From: Desulfomicrobium sp. UBA5193
GTDB taxonomy: Bacteria; Desulfobacterota; Desulfovibrionia; Desulfovibrionales; Desulfomicrobiaceae
Assembly (NCBI GenBank): GCA_002412965.1
Contig: DHWB01000001.1
Coordinates: 528 to 64,527, forward strand
Direction of reading: 5' to 3'
DNA: 64,000 nucleotides
Shown here: positions 32,690-42,001 of the stretch, one piece after another
How the letters are laid out: the number at the start of each line of letters is the position of its first letter
How positions within the stretch are numbered: position 1 is the first letter of the stretch
Position numbers and translations under genes: made by a program
Notes under the pieces: generated by a model
Databases searched by the model: none
What the model was told of the DNA's origin: nothing
The model's input: the letters and a program-made list of their open reading frames with translations, nothing else

Positions 32690-33478
32690 ATGGAACCGGT
32701 ACTTGACGTCACGGCTGTGTCCATGAACTTCGGGGGTCTGCGGGCCTTGAACGAAGTCGAACTGAGCGTCCGCTCCGGAGAAATTGTGGCCTTGATCGGT
32801 CCCAACGGAGCGGGCAAGACCACGTTTTTCAACTGCATCACCAGCATCTACGCGCCGACCGAGGGCGAGGTCTGGTTTACTCCAAGGGCGGGCGCCAAGA
32901 CCAAGGTCAACGGCATGAAGCCCAACATGGTCACGGCGCTCGGCATGTCCCGAACATTCCAGAACATCCGCCTTTTCAAGAATATGAGCGTGCTCGAAAA
33001 TGTTATGATCGCCCGCCATTGCCGGACCAAGGCCGGTATCCTGGGCGCACTGCTGCGCTCTGCTTCCGTGCGCCGGGAGGAAAAGGAGATTGTCGATCGC
33101 AGCTATGAATTGCTCAAATATATCGGGCTGCACAAATATTACAATGAGCAGGCCTGCAACCTGCCCTACGGGGCCCAGCGCCGTCTGGAGATCGCGCGCG
33201 CCCTGGCCACGGATCCAACGCTTCTGCTCCTGGATGAACCCGCCGCAGGCATGAATCCCCAGGAGACGGAGTCCCTCAAGCATCTGGTGCTCAAGATCCG
33301 GGACGAGATGGACATGGCCATCCTGCTCATCGAACACGACATGAGCATGGTCATGAGCCTGTCGGAACGCATCTACGTCATGGAATACGGTTGTCTCATC
33401 GCCCATGGCACCCCGGCGGAGATCAGCAGCAATCCTCGGGTCATCAAAGCCTACCTCGGGGAGGAAGCGCATGCTTGA
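32690..33478 (+). CDS. livG: Branched-chain amino-acid ABC transporter ATPase LivG
   Basis: The 262-residue ATPase has Walker A GPNGAGKTTFFN, the LivG-type insert with SRTFQNIRLFKNMSVLENV, signature LPYGAQRRLEIARAL and Walker B LLLLDEPAAGMNPQE. It drives import through LivHM. The GGAGGA site lies within the livM end. It overlaps livF by 8 bases. Confidence 0.93.
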   Translation: MEPVLDVTAVSMNFGGLRALNEVELSVRSGEIVALIGPNGAGKTTFFNCITSIYAPTEGEVWFTPRAGAKTKVNGMKPNMVTALGMSRTFQNIRLFKNMSVLENVMIARHCRTKAGILGALLRSASVRREEKEIVDRSYELLKYIGLHKYYNEQACNLPYGAQRRLEIARALATDPTLLLLDEPAAGMNPQETESLKHLVLKIRDEMDMAILLIEHDMSMVMSLSERIYVMEYGCLIAHGTPAEISSNPRVIKAYLGEEAHA

Positions 33479-34175
33479 GCTTAAGAACGTCAGCACTTTT
33501 TACGGCAATATCCAGGCCCTGCACGGGATTTCACTGAAAATCGAAAAGGGCGAGATCGTGACTCTGATCGGCGCCAACGGGGCGGGCAAAAGCACCACGC
33601 TCATGTCCATCTGCGGCGGCGTTCCGCCCAGAAGCGGCGAGATCGTATTTGAAGGACAACCTATCCATGCGTTCAAGGCGGACAAGATCGTGCGCATGGG
33701 CATATCCCAGGTTCCCGAGGGGCGACTCATTTTCCCGGATATGACCGTCATGGAAAATCTGGATCTGGGAGCCTTTGTGCGCGACGACAAGGCCGGGATC
33801 GCCCATGATCTGGAATATGTATTCGGCCTCTTCCCCATCCTGGCCGAGCGCCGCAAGCAGCTGGGCGGAACCCTGTCCGGAGGGGAGCAGCAGATGCTGG
33901 CCATTTCCCGCGCGCTCATGGCCCGTCCCCGCCTGTTGCTGCTCGACGAGCCTTCCCTTGGTCTGGCGCCCATCATCATCGCCCAAATTTTCGACATCAT
34001 TCGCAAGGTCAACCAAACCGGGACAACGGTCTTTCTGGTCGAGCAGAACGCCAACCAGGCGCTTAAAGTCGCCCATCGGGCGTATGTCATGGAAAACGGC
34101 CGGATCACGCTCGAAGATTCAGCTGCGGCCCTGTTGTCCAACGAAGATGTCAAGAAGGCCTATTTGGGGCTCTAG
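33471..34175 (+). CDS. livF: Branched-chain amino-acid ABC transporter ATPase LivF
   Basis: The 234-residue ATPase has Walker A GANGAGKSTT, VPEGRLIFPDMTVMENL, signature LSGGEQQMLAISRAL and Walker B LLLLDEPSLGLAP. ATG 33471 lies inside the livG end with GGGGAGGAAGCGC upstream; the longer frame from 33405 is within livG. It is the last liv gene, 47 bases before guaB. Confidence 0.93.
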   Translation: MLELKNVSTFYGNIQALHGISLKIEKGEIVTLIGANGAGKSTTLMSICGGVPPRSGEIVFEGQPIHAFKADKIVRMGISQVPEGRLIFPDMTVMENLDLGAFVRDDKAGIAHDLEYVFGLFPILAERRKQLGGTLSGGEQQMLAISRALMARPRLLLLDEPSLGLAPIIIAQIFDIIRKVNQTGTTVFLVEQNANQALKVAHRAYVMENGRITLEDSAAALLSNEDVKKAYLGL

Positions 34176-34222
34176 CCCACAGATGATCAACCCCCCATTT
34201 CCCTGTGCGGGAGAGGTAAAAT

Positions 34223-35680
34223 ATGGATAAATTCCTCGGCAAGGCTTTGACCTTCGACGACGTCCTGCTTGTTCCGGCATATTCCGAAGTCACGCCGGAC
34301 CAAGTCATTTTGAACACCAGGCTGACGCCAACCATCGAACTCAATATTCCGTTCCTGAGCGCGGCAATGGACACGGTCACGGAGTCGCGCATGGCCATTT
34401 CCCTGGCCCGTGCCGGCGGAATCGGCATCGTGCACAAGAACATGTCCATCGACCAGCAGGCGCTTGAAGTCATCAAGGTCAAGAAGTCCGAGTCCGGCAT
34501 GATCGTCGATCCCATCACCGTCGCACCTGACGATACAGTGGGGCATGCGCTGGAACTGATGCGCGACTACCGCATTTCGGGTCTGCCCGTGGTCCTCGGA
34601 GACCATCTGGTGGGCATCGTCACCAACCGTGATGTGCGTTTCGTGACAGACCTGGCGGCCAAAGTCAGCGAGGTCATGACCAGCAAGCGGCTCATCACCG
34701 TGCCGGTCGGCATCTCTCTGGAAGACGCCAAGCGCCATCTGCATGACAATCGCATCGAGAAGCTTCTGGTCGTGGACGAGAGCAACAAGCTCAAAGGCCT
34801 GCTGACCATCAAGGACATCGACAAGGTTCGCAAATACCCCAACGCCTGCAAGGATGATATGGGTCGCCTGCGTGTCGGTGCAGCTGTGGGTGTCGGCGCC
34901 GGTCGGGCCGAGCGGGTCGAGGCCTTGGTCAAGGCCGGGGCGGATGTCATTGTTCTGGATTCGGCGCACGGCCATTCCAGAAACATTCTGGACGCGGTCC
35001 GGGCCACCAAGACCGAATGGCCCGATGTGCAACTCATCGCAGGAAACGTGGCCACCTATGAGGGCGCGAAGGCGCTCATCGCTTCGGGCGCGGACGCGGT
35101 CAAGGTCGGCATCGGCCCCGGATCCATCTGCACGACGCGCATCGTGGCCGGAGTGGGCGTGCCGCAGATCACCGCCATCATGGAATGCGTGCGGGCCTGC
35201 CGCGAAGAAGGCCGCTGCTGCATCGCCGACGGCGGGGTCAAATTTTCCGGAGATGTGGTCAAGGCCCTGGTTGCCGGGGCTGACACGGTCATGATGGGTT
35301 CCATGTTCGCCGGGACGGAGGAAAGCCCTGGAGAAAAGATTCTCTACCAGGGCCGGACCTACAAGATTTACCGTGGCATGGGCTCCATCGACGCCATGAA
35401 GGACGGCAGCAGCGACCGTTATTTTCAGGAAGGGTCCAAGAAGCTTGTGCCGGAAGGCATCGTCGGCCGCGTGCCCTACAAGGGGTCGGTCCTTGAAACC
35501 ATCGACCAGCTTGTGGGTGGAGTGCGCTCGGGCATGGGCTACCTCGGTTCCGGCGACATCCCGACATTGCAGGACAAGGCTCAGTTCGTGGAGATATCGG
35601 CCGCCGGTCTGCGGGAAAGCCATGTCCACGATGTGATCATCACCAAGGAAGCGCCTAATTACAGGGTAGACGCGTACTAA
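34223..35680 (+). CDS. guaB: IMP dehydrogenase
   Basis: The 485-residue enzyme is a TIM barrel (LTFDDVLLVPAYSEVTPD at the start) interrupted at about 90-205 by two CBS domains. The active-site loop GPGSICTTR carries the catalytic Cys. The flap (GRTYKIYRGMGS) and YKGSVLETI are also present. It oxidises IMP to XMP, the committed step to GMP. It lies just upstream of guaA, the usual arrangement. Confidence 0.96.
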   Translation: MDKFLGKALTFDDVLLVPAYSEVTPDQVILNTRLTPTIELNIPFLSAAMDTVTESRMAISLARAGGIGIVHKNMSIDQQALEVIKVKKSESGMIVDPITVAPDDTVGHALELMRDYRISGLPVVLGDHLVGIVTNRDVRFVTDLAAKVSEVMTSKRLITVPVGISLEDAKRHLHDNRIEKLLVVDESNKLKGLLTIKDIDKVRKYPNACKDDMGRLRVGAAVGVGAGRAERVEALVKAGADVIVLDSAHGHSRNILDAVRATKTEWPDVQLIAGNVATYEGAKALIASGADAVKVGIGPGSICTTRIVAGVGVPQITAIMECVRACREEGRCCIADGGVKFSGDVVKALVAGADTVMMGSMFAGTEESPGEKILYQGRTYKIYRGMGSIDAMKDGSSDRYFQEGSKKLVPEGIVGRVPYKGSVLETIDQLVGGVRSGMGYLGSGDIPTLQDKAQFVEISAAGLRESHVHDVIITKEAPNYRVDAY

Positions 35681-35726
35681 AACTTTCGCGATTATAACCA
35701 TCCGCTTGATGCGGGTGGAGGAAAAT

Positions 35727-37274
35727 ATGCAAATTCAAGATAAAGTCATCATTGTTGATTTCGGCTCCCAATATACTCAGCTAATCGCGCGGCGCACGCG
35801 TGAATCCGGAGTCTATTCGGAAATTCATCCCTGCACCATCAGCACGGAAGAATTGAAAGCTTTACAGCCCAGCGCCATCATCCTTTCCGGCGGACCCGCC
35901 TCGGTATCGAGCGCCGACTCGCCGAGCATCGACCCCGCGATTTTCGATTGGGGTCTGCCGGTCCTGGGTATTTGTTACGGCATGCAGCTCATGGCTCATT
36001 TGCTGGGGGGCAAGGTCGCTCCGTCGCTTGACCGCGAATACGGCCGCAGCGATCTGCATTTTCAGACGCAATGTCCGCTGTGGGAGCAGATTTCCGATAC
36101 AGGCAAGCTGACGGTCTGGATGTCTCATGGCGACCACGTTCTGGAAGTGCCGCCGGGTTTTTCGGTCACGGCCAAAACCCAGAACATCGAGATCGCGGCC
36201 ATGGCCGATGTGAGCCGCAAGATGTACGCGCTGCAGTTTCATCCGGAAGTGGCCCATACCGAACAGGGCGACGAGATTCTGCGCAATTTCCTCTTTCAGG
36301 TGGCCGGGCTCAAATCGTCCTGGACCATGTCGTCCTTTGTCGACTCCATGCTCAAGGCCCTGCCGGTCCAGATCGGGGACGACAAGGTCGTCTGTGGGCT
36401 CTCCGGCGGCATCGACTCCACAGTGGTGGCCGTGCTGCTGAACAAGGCCATCGGCAAGAACTTGCATTGCATCTTCGTTGACAACGGTCTTCTGCGCTCG
36501 GGAGAGGGTGAAGAGGTCATCGGGTACCTTCGCAAGCATTTCGACCTGAACTTGCACTACATCAAGGCGCAGGACAAATTCCTGTCCCGTCTGGAAGGTT
36601 TGGAAGACCCGGAGCAGAAGCGCAAGATCATCGGCTACACCTTCATCGAGGTCTTCGAGGAAGAAGCCAAGAAGATCACCGGCGTGAAGTATCTGGCACA
36701 GGGCACCCTGTATCCGGATGTCATCGAGTCCATCAGCTTCAAGGGTCCTTCGGCCGTGATCAAGAGCCACCACAATGTCGGCGGGCTTCCCGAGAAGATG
36801 GATCTGGCCCTGGTGGAACCCCTGCGCGAGTTGTTCAAGGACGAAGTGCGCAAGGTTGCCCAGGAACTGGGTCTCCCCGATTTCATTGTCTGGCGGCATC
36901 CTTTCCCCGGTCCGGGCCTTGCCATCCGGGTCATCGGCGAAATCACGGACGAGCGGCTTGAAATTCTGCGCCAGGCCGACAAGATCGTGCAACACGAACT
37001 GATGGCCTCCAATTGGTACTACAAGGTCTGGCAGGGCTTTGCCGTGCTGCTGCCTTTGAAGACCGTAGGCGTCATGGGTGACGAACGCACCTACGAGCAC
37101 GTCATCGCCCTGCGCATTGTCGACTCCATTGACGCCATGACCGCCGACTGGTCCAGGATCCCGACAGAAATCCTCGGACAGATTTCCAGCAGGATCATCA
37201 ATGAGGTCAAAGGTGTAAACCGGGTCGTCTACGACATTTCGTCCAAACCACCGAGCACCATTGAGTGGGAATAG
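35727..37274 (+). CDS. guaA: GMP synthase (glutamine-hydrolysing)
   Basis: The 515-residue enzyme has an N-terminal glutamine amidotransferase (1-195) with GICYGMQ (nucleophile Cys) and QFHPEV (His), an ATP pyrophosphatase domain with P-loop GLSGGIDSTVVA, and a C-terminal dimerisation domain ending VVYDISSKPPSTIEWE. It aminates XMP to GMP. ATG 35727 is chosen for GGTGGAGGAAAAT. Confidence 0.97.
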   Translation: MQIQDKVIIVDFGSQYTQLIARRTRESGVYSEIHPCTISTEELKALQPSAIILSGGPASVSSADSPSIDPAIFDWGLPVLGICYGMQLMAHLLGGKVAPSLDREYGRSDLHFQTQCPLWEQISDTGKLTVWMSHGDHVLEVPPGFSVTAKTQNIEIAAMADVSRKMYALQFHPEVAHTEQGDEILRNFLFQVAGLKSSWTMSSFVDSMLKALPVQIGDDKVVCGLSGGIDSTVVAVLLNKAIGKNLHCIFVDNGLLRSGEGEEVIGYLRKHFDLNLHYIKAQDKFLSRLEGLEDPEQKRKIIGYTFIEVFEEEAKKITGVKYLAQGTLYPDVIESISFKGPSAVIKSHHNVGGLPEKMDLALVEPLRELFKDEVRKVAQELGLPDFIVWRHPFPGPGLAIRVIGEITDERLEILRQADKIVQHELMASNWYYKVWQGFAVLLPLKTVGVMGDERTYEHVIALRIVDSIDAMTADWSRIPTEILGQISSRIINEVKGVNRVVYDISSKPPSTIEWE

Positions 37275-37308
37275 CCATCTGAAAACAATCCCCTCTGGAG
37301 GTGAGTCT

Positions 37309-37644
37309 ATGTTTGGAATTGGAACCACGGAACTTGTCGTCATACTCATCGTCGCGCTGATCGTCATCGGCCCGGCCAAGTTGCCTGAAATGGCCAAGTC
37401 GCTGGGCAAGGCACTGGGCGAATTCAGACGGGTCACGACCGACGTGAAGCGAACCATCGAGATGGAGGCGGAGCAGGCCGACCAGAAGGTTCGCACCGAG
37501 CAGGCCAAGAAGGAACTCTTCCCAGAGACTCCTGCCGCGGAACAGGCTGCGCCATCGTCGGCGGAGACTGTCGAGGCCGAACAGGCGCCGGCGGCATCCA
37601 AGCCAAACGTGCAGGCCGCGGAGCCTGAAAAGGACAAGGCATGA
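37309..37644 (+). CDS. tatB: Sec-independent translocase subunit TatB (or TatA-like)
   Basis: The 111-residue protein begins MFGIGTTELVVILIVALIVI then GPAKLPEMAKSLGKALGEF. It is a single membrane helix with the Glu at position 8 and a Gly-Pro hinge, followed by an amphipathic helix and a long Ala/Glu-rich tail. Its position directly before tatC and the tail favour TatB. CTGGAGGTGAGTCT precedes ATG. It overlaps tatC by 4 bases. Confidence 0.88.
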   Translation: MFGIGTTELVVILIVALIVIGPAKLPEMAKSLGKALGEFRRVTTDVKRTIEMEAEQADQKVRTEQAKKELFPETPAAEQAAPSSAETVEAEQAPAASKPNVQAAEPEKDKA

Positions 37645-38720
37645 GTGAGGCGCGGATTCCGGAGAGAGATGATGTTTCGGGCAAGGATAGCGTCGAGGAG
37701 ACGATATCCTCAGGCCTTGAGCAATCAGACGCCTCGCGCGTCTCTCATGCTGAGCAGCCAGGCGCCGATGAGTCTGTCGATAACGACTTGGCCGGAGTCG
37801 ATGTTCCCGCTAAACCGGAGGAAGGTTCACCAGTGCCTTCGGATGATGCCCTGACGAACTCTGAATCCGCCGTGCCCGAGGTCAAGGCCGAGTCTAGCGT
37901 CTCTGGCCAGAGTTCTGCTGAAGATGCCAATGATCCGGCTGAAGAGCAGGAACCCGTGCATGAGATGACGTTCACCGAGCACCTGAACGAATTGCGGGTG
38001 CGTTTAGTGCGGTGCATCATCGCGGCTTTTGTAGGCATGCTGCTGTGCTACGGGTTTGCCGAGCAGCTCTTCATGCTGCTCATGGAGCCTCTCCTTAATC
38101 TGCTCGAGCCCATGGGCGGGTCGCTCATCTATACTGGCCTGGCCGAGGCTTTCTTTACGCATATGAAGGTTGCGGCCATTGCGGGGCTGTTTCTGGTCAG
38201 TCCATATATTTTTTATCAGCTTTGGATGTTCATCGCTCCCGGACTGTATGAAGGGGAGCGAAAGTACATGATTCCCATTGCACTGGCTTCGGCCGTGTGC
38301 TTCGTGACAGGCGCCCTTTTCGGTTATTTTGTGGTTTTCCCGTACGGTTTTCAGTTCTTCCTCGGGTATGCGTCCGAATTCATCAAGCCCATGCCGTCGG
38401 TAAAGGAGTATTTCAGTTTCTCAACCGGCCTGCTCTTTGCCTTTGGACTTATTTTTGAGATGCCTCTTTTCATGCTGTTTCTGTCCGCTCTGGGCATCGT
38501 TACCTACAAGACGCTCCGGAAGTATCGAAAATACGCGATTCTGGGCAATTTTATCGTGGCCGCCATCCTGACTCCCCCGGATGTAGTCTCGCAGTGCCTC
38601 ATGGCCGGTCCGATGTGTCTTCTTTATGAAATAGGTATATGGGTTTCGTATGTCTTCGGGAAAAAGCCCAAAGAGCCTGTTGCGGATGAAGCTGAGGCCG
38701 CTTCGGCGGATTCCAATTGA
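37641..38720 (+). CDS. tatC: Sec-independent translocase subunit TatC with long acidic N-terminal extension
   Basis: 359 residues, about 100 more than usual TatC. Residues 1-110 are hydrophilic, Ser/Glu/Asp-rich and look disordered. The TatC core begins EMTFTEHLNELRVRLVR and has six helices; EFIKPMPSVKEYFSFS and FGLIFEMPLFMLFLS are family segments. It binds twin-Arg signal peptides of folded, often metal-containing, enzymes. It overlaps tatB. Confidence 0.93.
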   Translation: MSEARIPERDDVSGKDSVEETISSGLEQSDASRVSHAEQPGADESVDNDLAGVDVPAKPEEGSPVPSDDALTNSESAVPEVKAESSVSGQSSAEDANDPAEEQEPVHEMTFTEHLNELRVRLVRCIIAAFVGMLLCYGFAEQLFMLLMEPLLNLLEPMGGSLIYTGLAEAFFTHMKVAAIAGLFLVSPYIFYQLWMFIAPGLYEGERKYMIPIALASAVCFVTGALFGYFVVFPYGFQFFLGYASEFIKPMPSVKEYFSFSTGLLFAFGLIFEMPLFMLFLSALGIVTYKTLRKYRKYAILGNFIVAAILTPPDVVSQCLMAGPMCLLYEIGIWVSYVFGKKPKEPVADEAEAASADSN

Positions 38721-38771
38721 TAACCATGAAGGCAGGTCTTAACGACTGCTTTTTTTCTTGAAGGAGACGTT

Positions 38772-39362
38772 ATGCACGCTCGCACAGGCAGAATTGATCG
38801 CCAGACCCGCGAAACGCAGATTTCCGTAGTTGTGAATCTCGATGGTGCCGGGGTTTGCAATGTGCGAACAGGGTTTGGGTTTGCCGATCACATGCTTGAT
38901 CTTTTGGGGCATTGGGCGGGATTTGATTTGGAAATTTCCTGCACGGGCGACATGCATATCGACGCGCATCATTCCCTTGAGGATATCGGCCTATGTCTTG
39001 GAAACGCCCTGAACACGGCCTTGGGTGACCGCAGCGGGATTGCCCGGGTTGGCTGCGCCAAGGTGCCCATGGACGAGGCTCTGACCGAGGTTTGTCTTGA
39101 TCTTTCGGGCCGATCCTATCTGGTCTACGAAGAAAATGTGCTCCCCTCCGTGATCGCCGGCCAGGAAAAGGATCTGTGGCGGGAATTTTTGAAGTCTCTG
39201 GCCGCCAAGACGGGTATGAATCTTCATGTTCGTATGTTATATGGTCAAAACGGGCATCATCTGCTGGAGTCGGTTTTCAAGGGACTCGGCTTGGCCCTGC
39301 GGCAGGCTGTGCGCTTGGAACGTGAATCCGTATTGAGCACGAAGGGAGGTCTTGACGCATGA
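38772..39362 (+). CDS. hisB: Imidazoleglycerol-phosphate dehydratase
   Basis: The 196-residue enzyme has the duplicated metal-binding motifs GFADHMLDLLGHW with DAHHSLEDIG, and later GQNGHHLLESVFKG. It converts imidazoleglycerol phosphate to imidazoleacetol phosphate in histidine synthesis (monofunctional form). The stop overlaps the next ATG (ATGA). Confidence 0.95.
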   Translation: MHARTGRIDRQTRETQISVVVNLDGAGVCNVRTGFGFADHMLDLLGHWAGFDLEISCTGDMHIDAHHSLEDIGLCLGNALNTALGDRSGIARVGCAKVPMDEALTEVCLDLSGRSYLVYEENVLPSVIAGQEKDLWREFLKSLAAKTGMNLHVRMLYGQNGHHLLESVFKGLGLALRQAVRLERESVLSTKGGLDA

Positions 39363-39982
39363 GATACATATTATTGGCCCTGCTCATTTCCTGTTCTGCC
39401 TGTGCCAGCAAGGTGCAGTGGGTGACCGTTGAACCCACGGCGACATTGGCCGTAGCCCATTTCGTTCACCCTCAAAATGACTGGGAGCTGATGGCCGGAG
39501 TCCTTCCGGATGAAGCCTCGGTCATTCCTCCGCAGATATTGACCGCTCTTGATGAGCAGTTGAGCGCCACCGTGGAGAAAATGGGGACAAGGCCGGTGAT
39601 GCGCGCGGCCATGGTTCGTCAGTGCGAAGAGATCGTGCTGGCCAGCAAGGAGCGTCAGCGCTTTGAAACCGTGGAGTACTGGAAGGCCGTCGGTCAATGC
39701 ATGAACGCCGACTTCCTGCTCGTGCCTTTTGTTACGCGCTGGCAGGAACGCGACGGCGGCGAGTGGGGTGTGACCCGTCCGGCCAGCCTGACCATGGACA
39801 TGTATCTGATCGAGACCGCCAGCGGGCAGGTGCGGCGGTACCATTTCGAGGAAGAGCAGCGTGGTTTTTTTGAAAACCTGCTGCAGGGGAAGCGCTTCGT
39901 GAAGCGCAAGGGACGTTGGGTCACTCCGCTTGAGATAGCGGCTGAAGCAATAGAAGAAGGGACAAGGGCGCTTGGTCTATGA
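39359..39982 (+). CDS. Predicted lipoprotein embedded between hisB and hisA
   Basis: The 207-residue protein has lipoprotein signal MRYILLALLISCSAC (lipobox Cys at 12 or 15). The mature part is a mixed alpha/beta domain (TLAVAHFVHPQNDWELMAG; CMNADFLLVPFVTRWQERDG; PLEIAAEAIEEGTRALGL), reminiscent of the periplasmic domains that assemble proteins from variable subunits, but no family is claimed. It overlaps hisB and hisA by 4 bases each, so it is translationally coupled in a his operon, which is odd for an envelope lipoprotein. Confidence 0.75.
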   Translation: MRYILLALLISCSACASKVQWVTVEPTATLAVAHFVHPQNDWELMAGVLPDEASVIPPQILTALDEQLSATVEKMGTRPVMRAAMVRQCEEIVLASKERQRFETVEYWKAVGQCMNADFLLVPFVTRWQERDGGEWGVTRPASLTMDMYLIETASGQVRRYHFEEEQRGFFENLLQGKRFVKRKGRWVTPLEIAAEAIEEGTRALGL

Positions 39983-40710
39983 ATATATTTCCGGCAGTGG
40001 ACATCAAGGACGGCAAGTGCGTGCGCTTGCGTCAGGGAGTGGAGGATCAGGTCACGGTTTTTTCCGATGATCCTGAGGCGATGGCTCGGCAGTGGGTTGC
40101 CGCCGGAACCAGATGGCTACACGTCATAGATTTGGACGGCGCCTTCAGCGGCACTCCGCGCAACATGGACCTGATTCGCGGGGTGTGTTCGTCCGTCTCC
40201 ATTCCTGTGCAGCTTGGCGGAGGGATTCGCAGCATCGAGGTCGCGGGAAAGTATCTGGAAGCCGGAGTGACCCGGCTGATCATCGGTACCGTGGCTCTGG
40301 AAGATCCGGAACTGTTCCGCGAGCTCTGTCAAGCCTACCCCGGCCGCATCGGCGTGTCTCTCGATGCCCGTGACGGAAACCTCAAGACCAAGGGCTGGGT
40401 CGAAGACGCGGGTAAGACCGTCGCCGATGTTGTTCCGGAATTGGAAAGAGCCGGTGCCGCATTCTTCATCTATACGGACATCAGCCGTGACGGAATGCAG
40501 TCCGGGGTCAATATCCCGGCTCTGGAGGCTCTGCTTGCCATGACGGAAAAACCGGTGCTCATCGCCGGCGGCATTTCCACCCTGGAAGATGTGCAGGCGG
40601 TTTATCCCCTGCACAAGAAAGGTTTGGCCGGAGTCATCACCGGCAAGGCCATCTATGCTGGTAGCCTGGATTTGAAGGCAGCTTTGGATTGGCTTGCGGC
40701 TCAAGAATAA
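39979..40710 (+). CDS. hisA: ProFAR isomerase
   Basis: The 243-residue (beta/alpha)8 enzyme has catalytic Asp in FPAVDIKDGKCVRL and the second Asp in IYTDISRDGM, with phosphate loops GGGIRS and IAGGIS. It performs the Amadori rearrangement in histidine synthesis. It overlaps the lipoprotein gene and ends before a strong terminator. Confidence 0.95.
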   Translation: MNIFPAVDIKDGKCVRLRQGVEDQVTVFSDDPEAMARQWVAAGTRWLHVIDLDGAFSGTPRNMDLIRGVCSSVSIPVQLGGGIRSIEVAGKYLEAGVTRLIIGTVALEDPELFRELCQAYPGRIGVSLDARDGNLKTKGWVEDAGKTVADVVPELERAGAAFFIYTDISRDGMQSGVNIPALEALLAMTEKPVLIAGGISTLEDVQAVYPLHKKGLAGVITGKAIYAGSLDLKAALDWLAAQE

Positions 40711-40734
40711 GAAATCTTTTTCGACTCTCTTTTC

Positions 40735-40774
40735 AAACTAGAACGCCCGGTCAGATGACCGGGCGTTCTAGTTT
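40735..40774. terminator. Bidirectional terminator between hisA and upp
   Basis: Perfect 17-base stem AACTAGAACGCCCGGTC / GACCGGGCGTTCTAGTT with a 4-base loop and flanking A/T runs, between convergent genes. Confidence 0.9.
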
Positions 40775-40808
40775 GTGCGAGAAGAAAAGAACTGCTCGCG
40801 AAGTGAGC

Positions 40809-41435
40809 CTATTTCGTTCCAAAGATCTTGTCCCCGGCATCGCCTAGGCCAGGCAGGATGTAGCCGTTTTCGTTCAGGCGCTCGTCGACGGCCGCGACGT
40901 ATATGTCAACTTCCGGGTGTGCTTCGGTGATGCGTTTGATCCCTTCGGGTGCAGCTACGAGGAAAAGTCCGCGGATGCTGGTGCAGCCCGCCTTTTTGAG
41001 ACAGCGAATCGTGGCGTCGAGAGTTCCGCCGGTCGCAAGCATCGGATCGAGGATGATAGCCATGCGTTTGTTGATGTTCTTGGCCAGCTTTACGTAATAT
41101 TCCACAGGCTGCAGTGTCTCTTCGTTGCGGTAAAATCCGACCACGCTGACCTTGGCGCCGGGTACCAGATCGAGCACCCCGTCCTGCATGCCCAGACCAG
41201 CCCGCAAAATCGGTACAACGGTGATCTTCTTGCCCTTGATGACGTCCACTTCGACAGGCCCAGCCCATCCCTGCACGGTCTTCTTTTCGGTTTCCAGGTC
41301 TTTGGTGGCCTCGTACGTCAGCAGTCGGGCTATCTCAGATGCGAGTTCACGAAAATTTTTGGTGCTGATGTCATGTTTGCGCATGAGTCCGAGCTTGTGC
41401 TTGATCAGAGGATGATCCGCCACGAATACTGCCAT
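40809..41435 (-). CDS. upp: Uracil phosphoribosyltransferase
   Basis: 208 residues. It has the PRPP motif AIILDPMLATGGTLDATI and the uracil-binding end NENGYILPGLGDAGDKIFGTK. It salvages uracil to UMP. It starts MAVFVADHPLIKHKLGLMR behind an AAGGAGAG site and is monocistronic, convergent with hisA. Confidence 0.96.
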   Translation of the reverse strand: MAVFVADHPLIKHKLGLMRKHDISTKNFRELASEIARLLTYEATKDLETEKKTVQGWAGPVEVDVIKGKKITVVPILRAGLGMQDGVLDLVPGAKVSVVGFYRNEETLQPVEYYVKLAKNINKRMAIILDPMLATGGTLDATIRCLKKAGCTSIRGLFLVAAPEGIKRITEAHPEVDIYVAAVDERLNENGYILPGLGDAGDKIFGTK

Positions 41436-42001
41436 GTGAGTCTCTCCTTGAGATGGGTGGGCCAGGCCGTTGCAATGTGTGCCCTTTCCTATTCTTCCCC
41501 TCTGGTCCGGTCAAGCCGGGGCTTGTTTGCTTGCCGGGGGAGGGGGCAACATCGTTGTTTTGGCACTGGCGCATGCAGGTCGATGTCGCGCGATTCTCTT
41601 GAGTTGTTCTGGCCGGTTCTTTGAGCCCTGCCCTGTCGCAGAACAAGAAAAACGGTGTCTGTGATAACTGAAATGCAGTTTTGTCGCTTAGCCTGGTCCG
41701 ACAGCGCACTTTCCCATCTATGCGATTCTCTGCCGGTGGGGTTGCTGACGTGTTGAAGGATACCGTGAGCAGTGTGCAGGGCTGCGCTGCTGGTGTAAAT
41801 TTTCTGGTAACGGAATTTACAAGCTCAAGGTGGAATGCTTAAGCAGAATATTGCAAAATCAGGATGCGTTCCGGCTTGTCAACGTCATGTGTTGTGCGTG
41901 AATTCGATTCACGCAGTGCTCCGGTGAAGCTTTTTGACCCGATGTGGGATAAAAAACTGTTCAAGATGAAAATAATTGCGTATTCTTTGGTACAGGAGAC
42001 T
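41436..42001. other. Intergenic region between upp and engB
   Basis: This 566-base stretch has no convincing gene. It contains an inverted repeat GTAAATT...AATTTAC at about 41796-41821. It must hold the upp promoter and engB terminator. The overlapping open frames are shadows without ribosome sites. Confidence 0.5.

Noticed and set aside
31673..33496. 607-codon minus-strand frame opposite livM-livG
   Set aside because: Long only because of high GC; it is His/Gly/Gln-rich with no domain, while the plus strand has clear transporter motifs.
35862..37637. 591-codon minus-strand frame opposite guaA-tatB
   Set aside because: Antisense shadow of conserved guaA; no ribosome site or motif.
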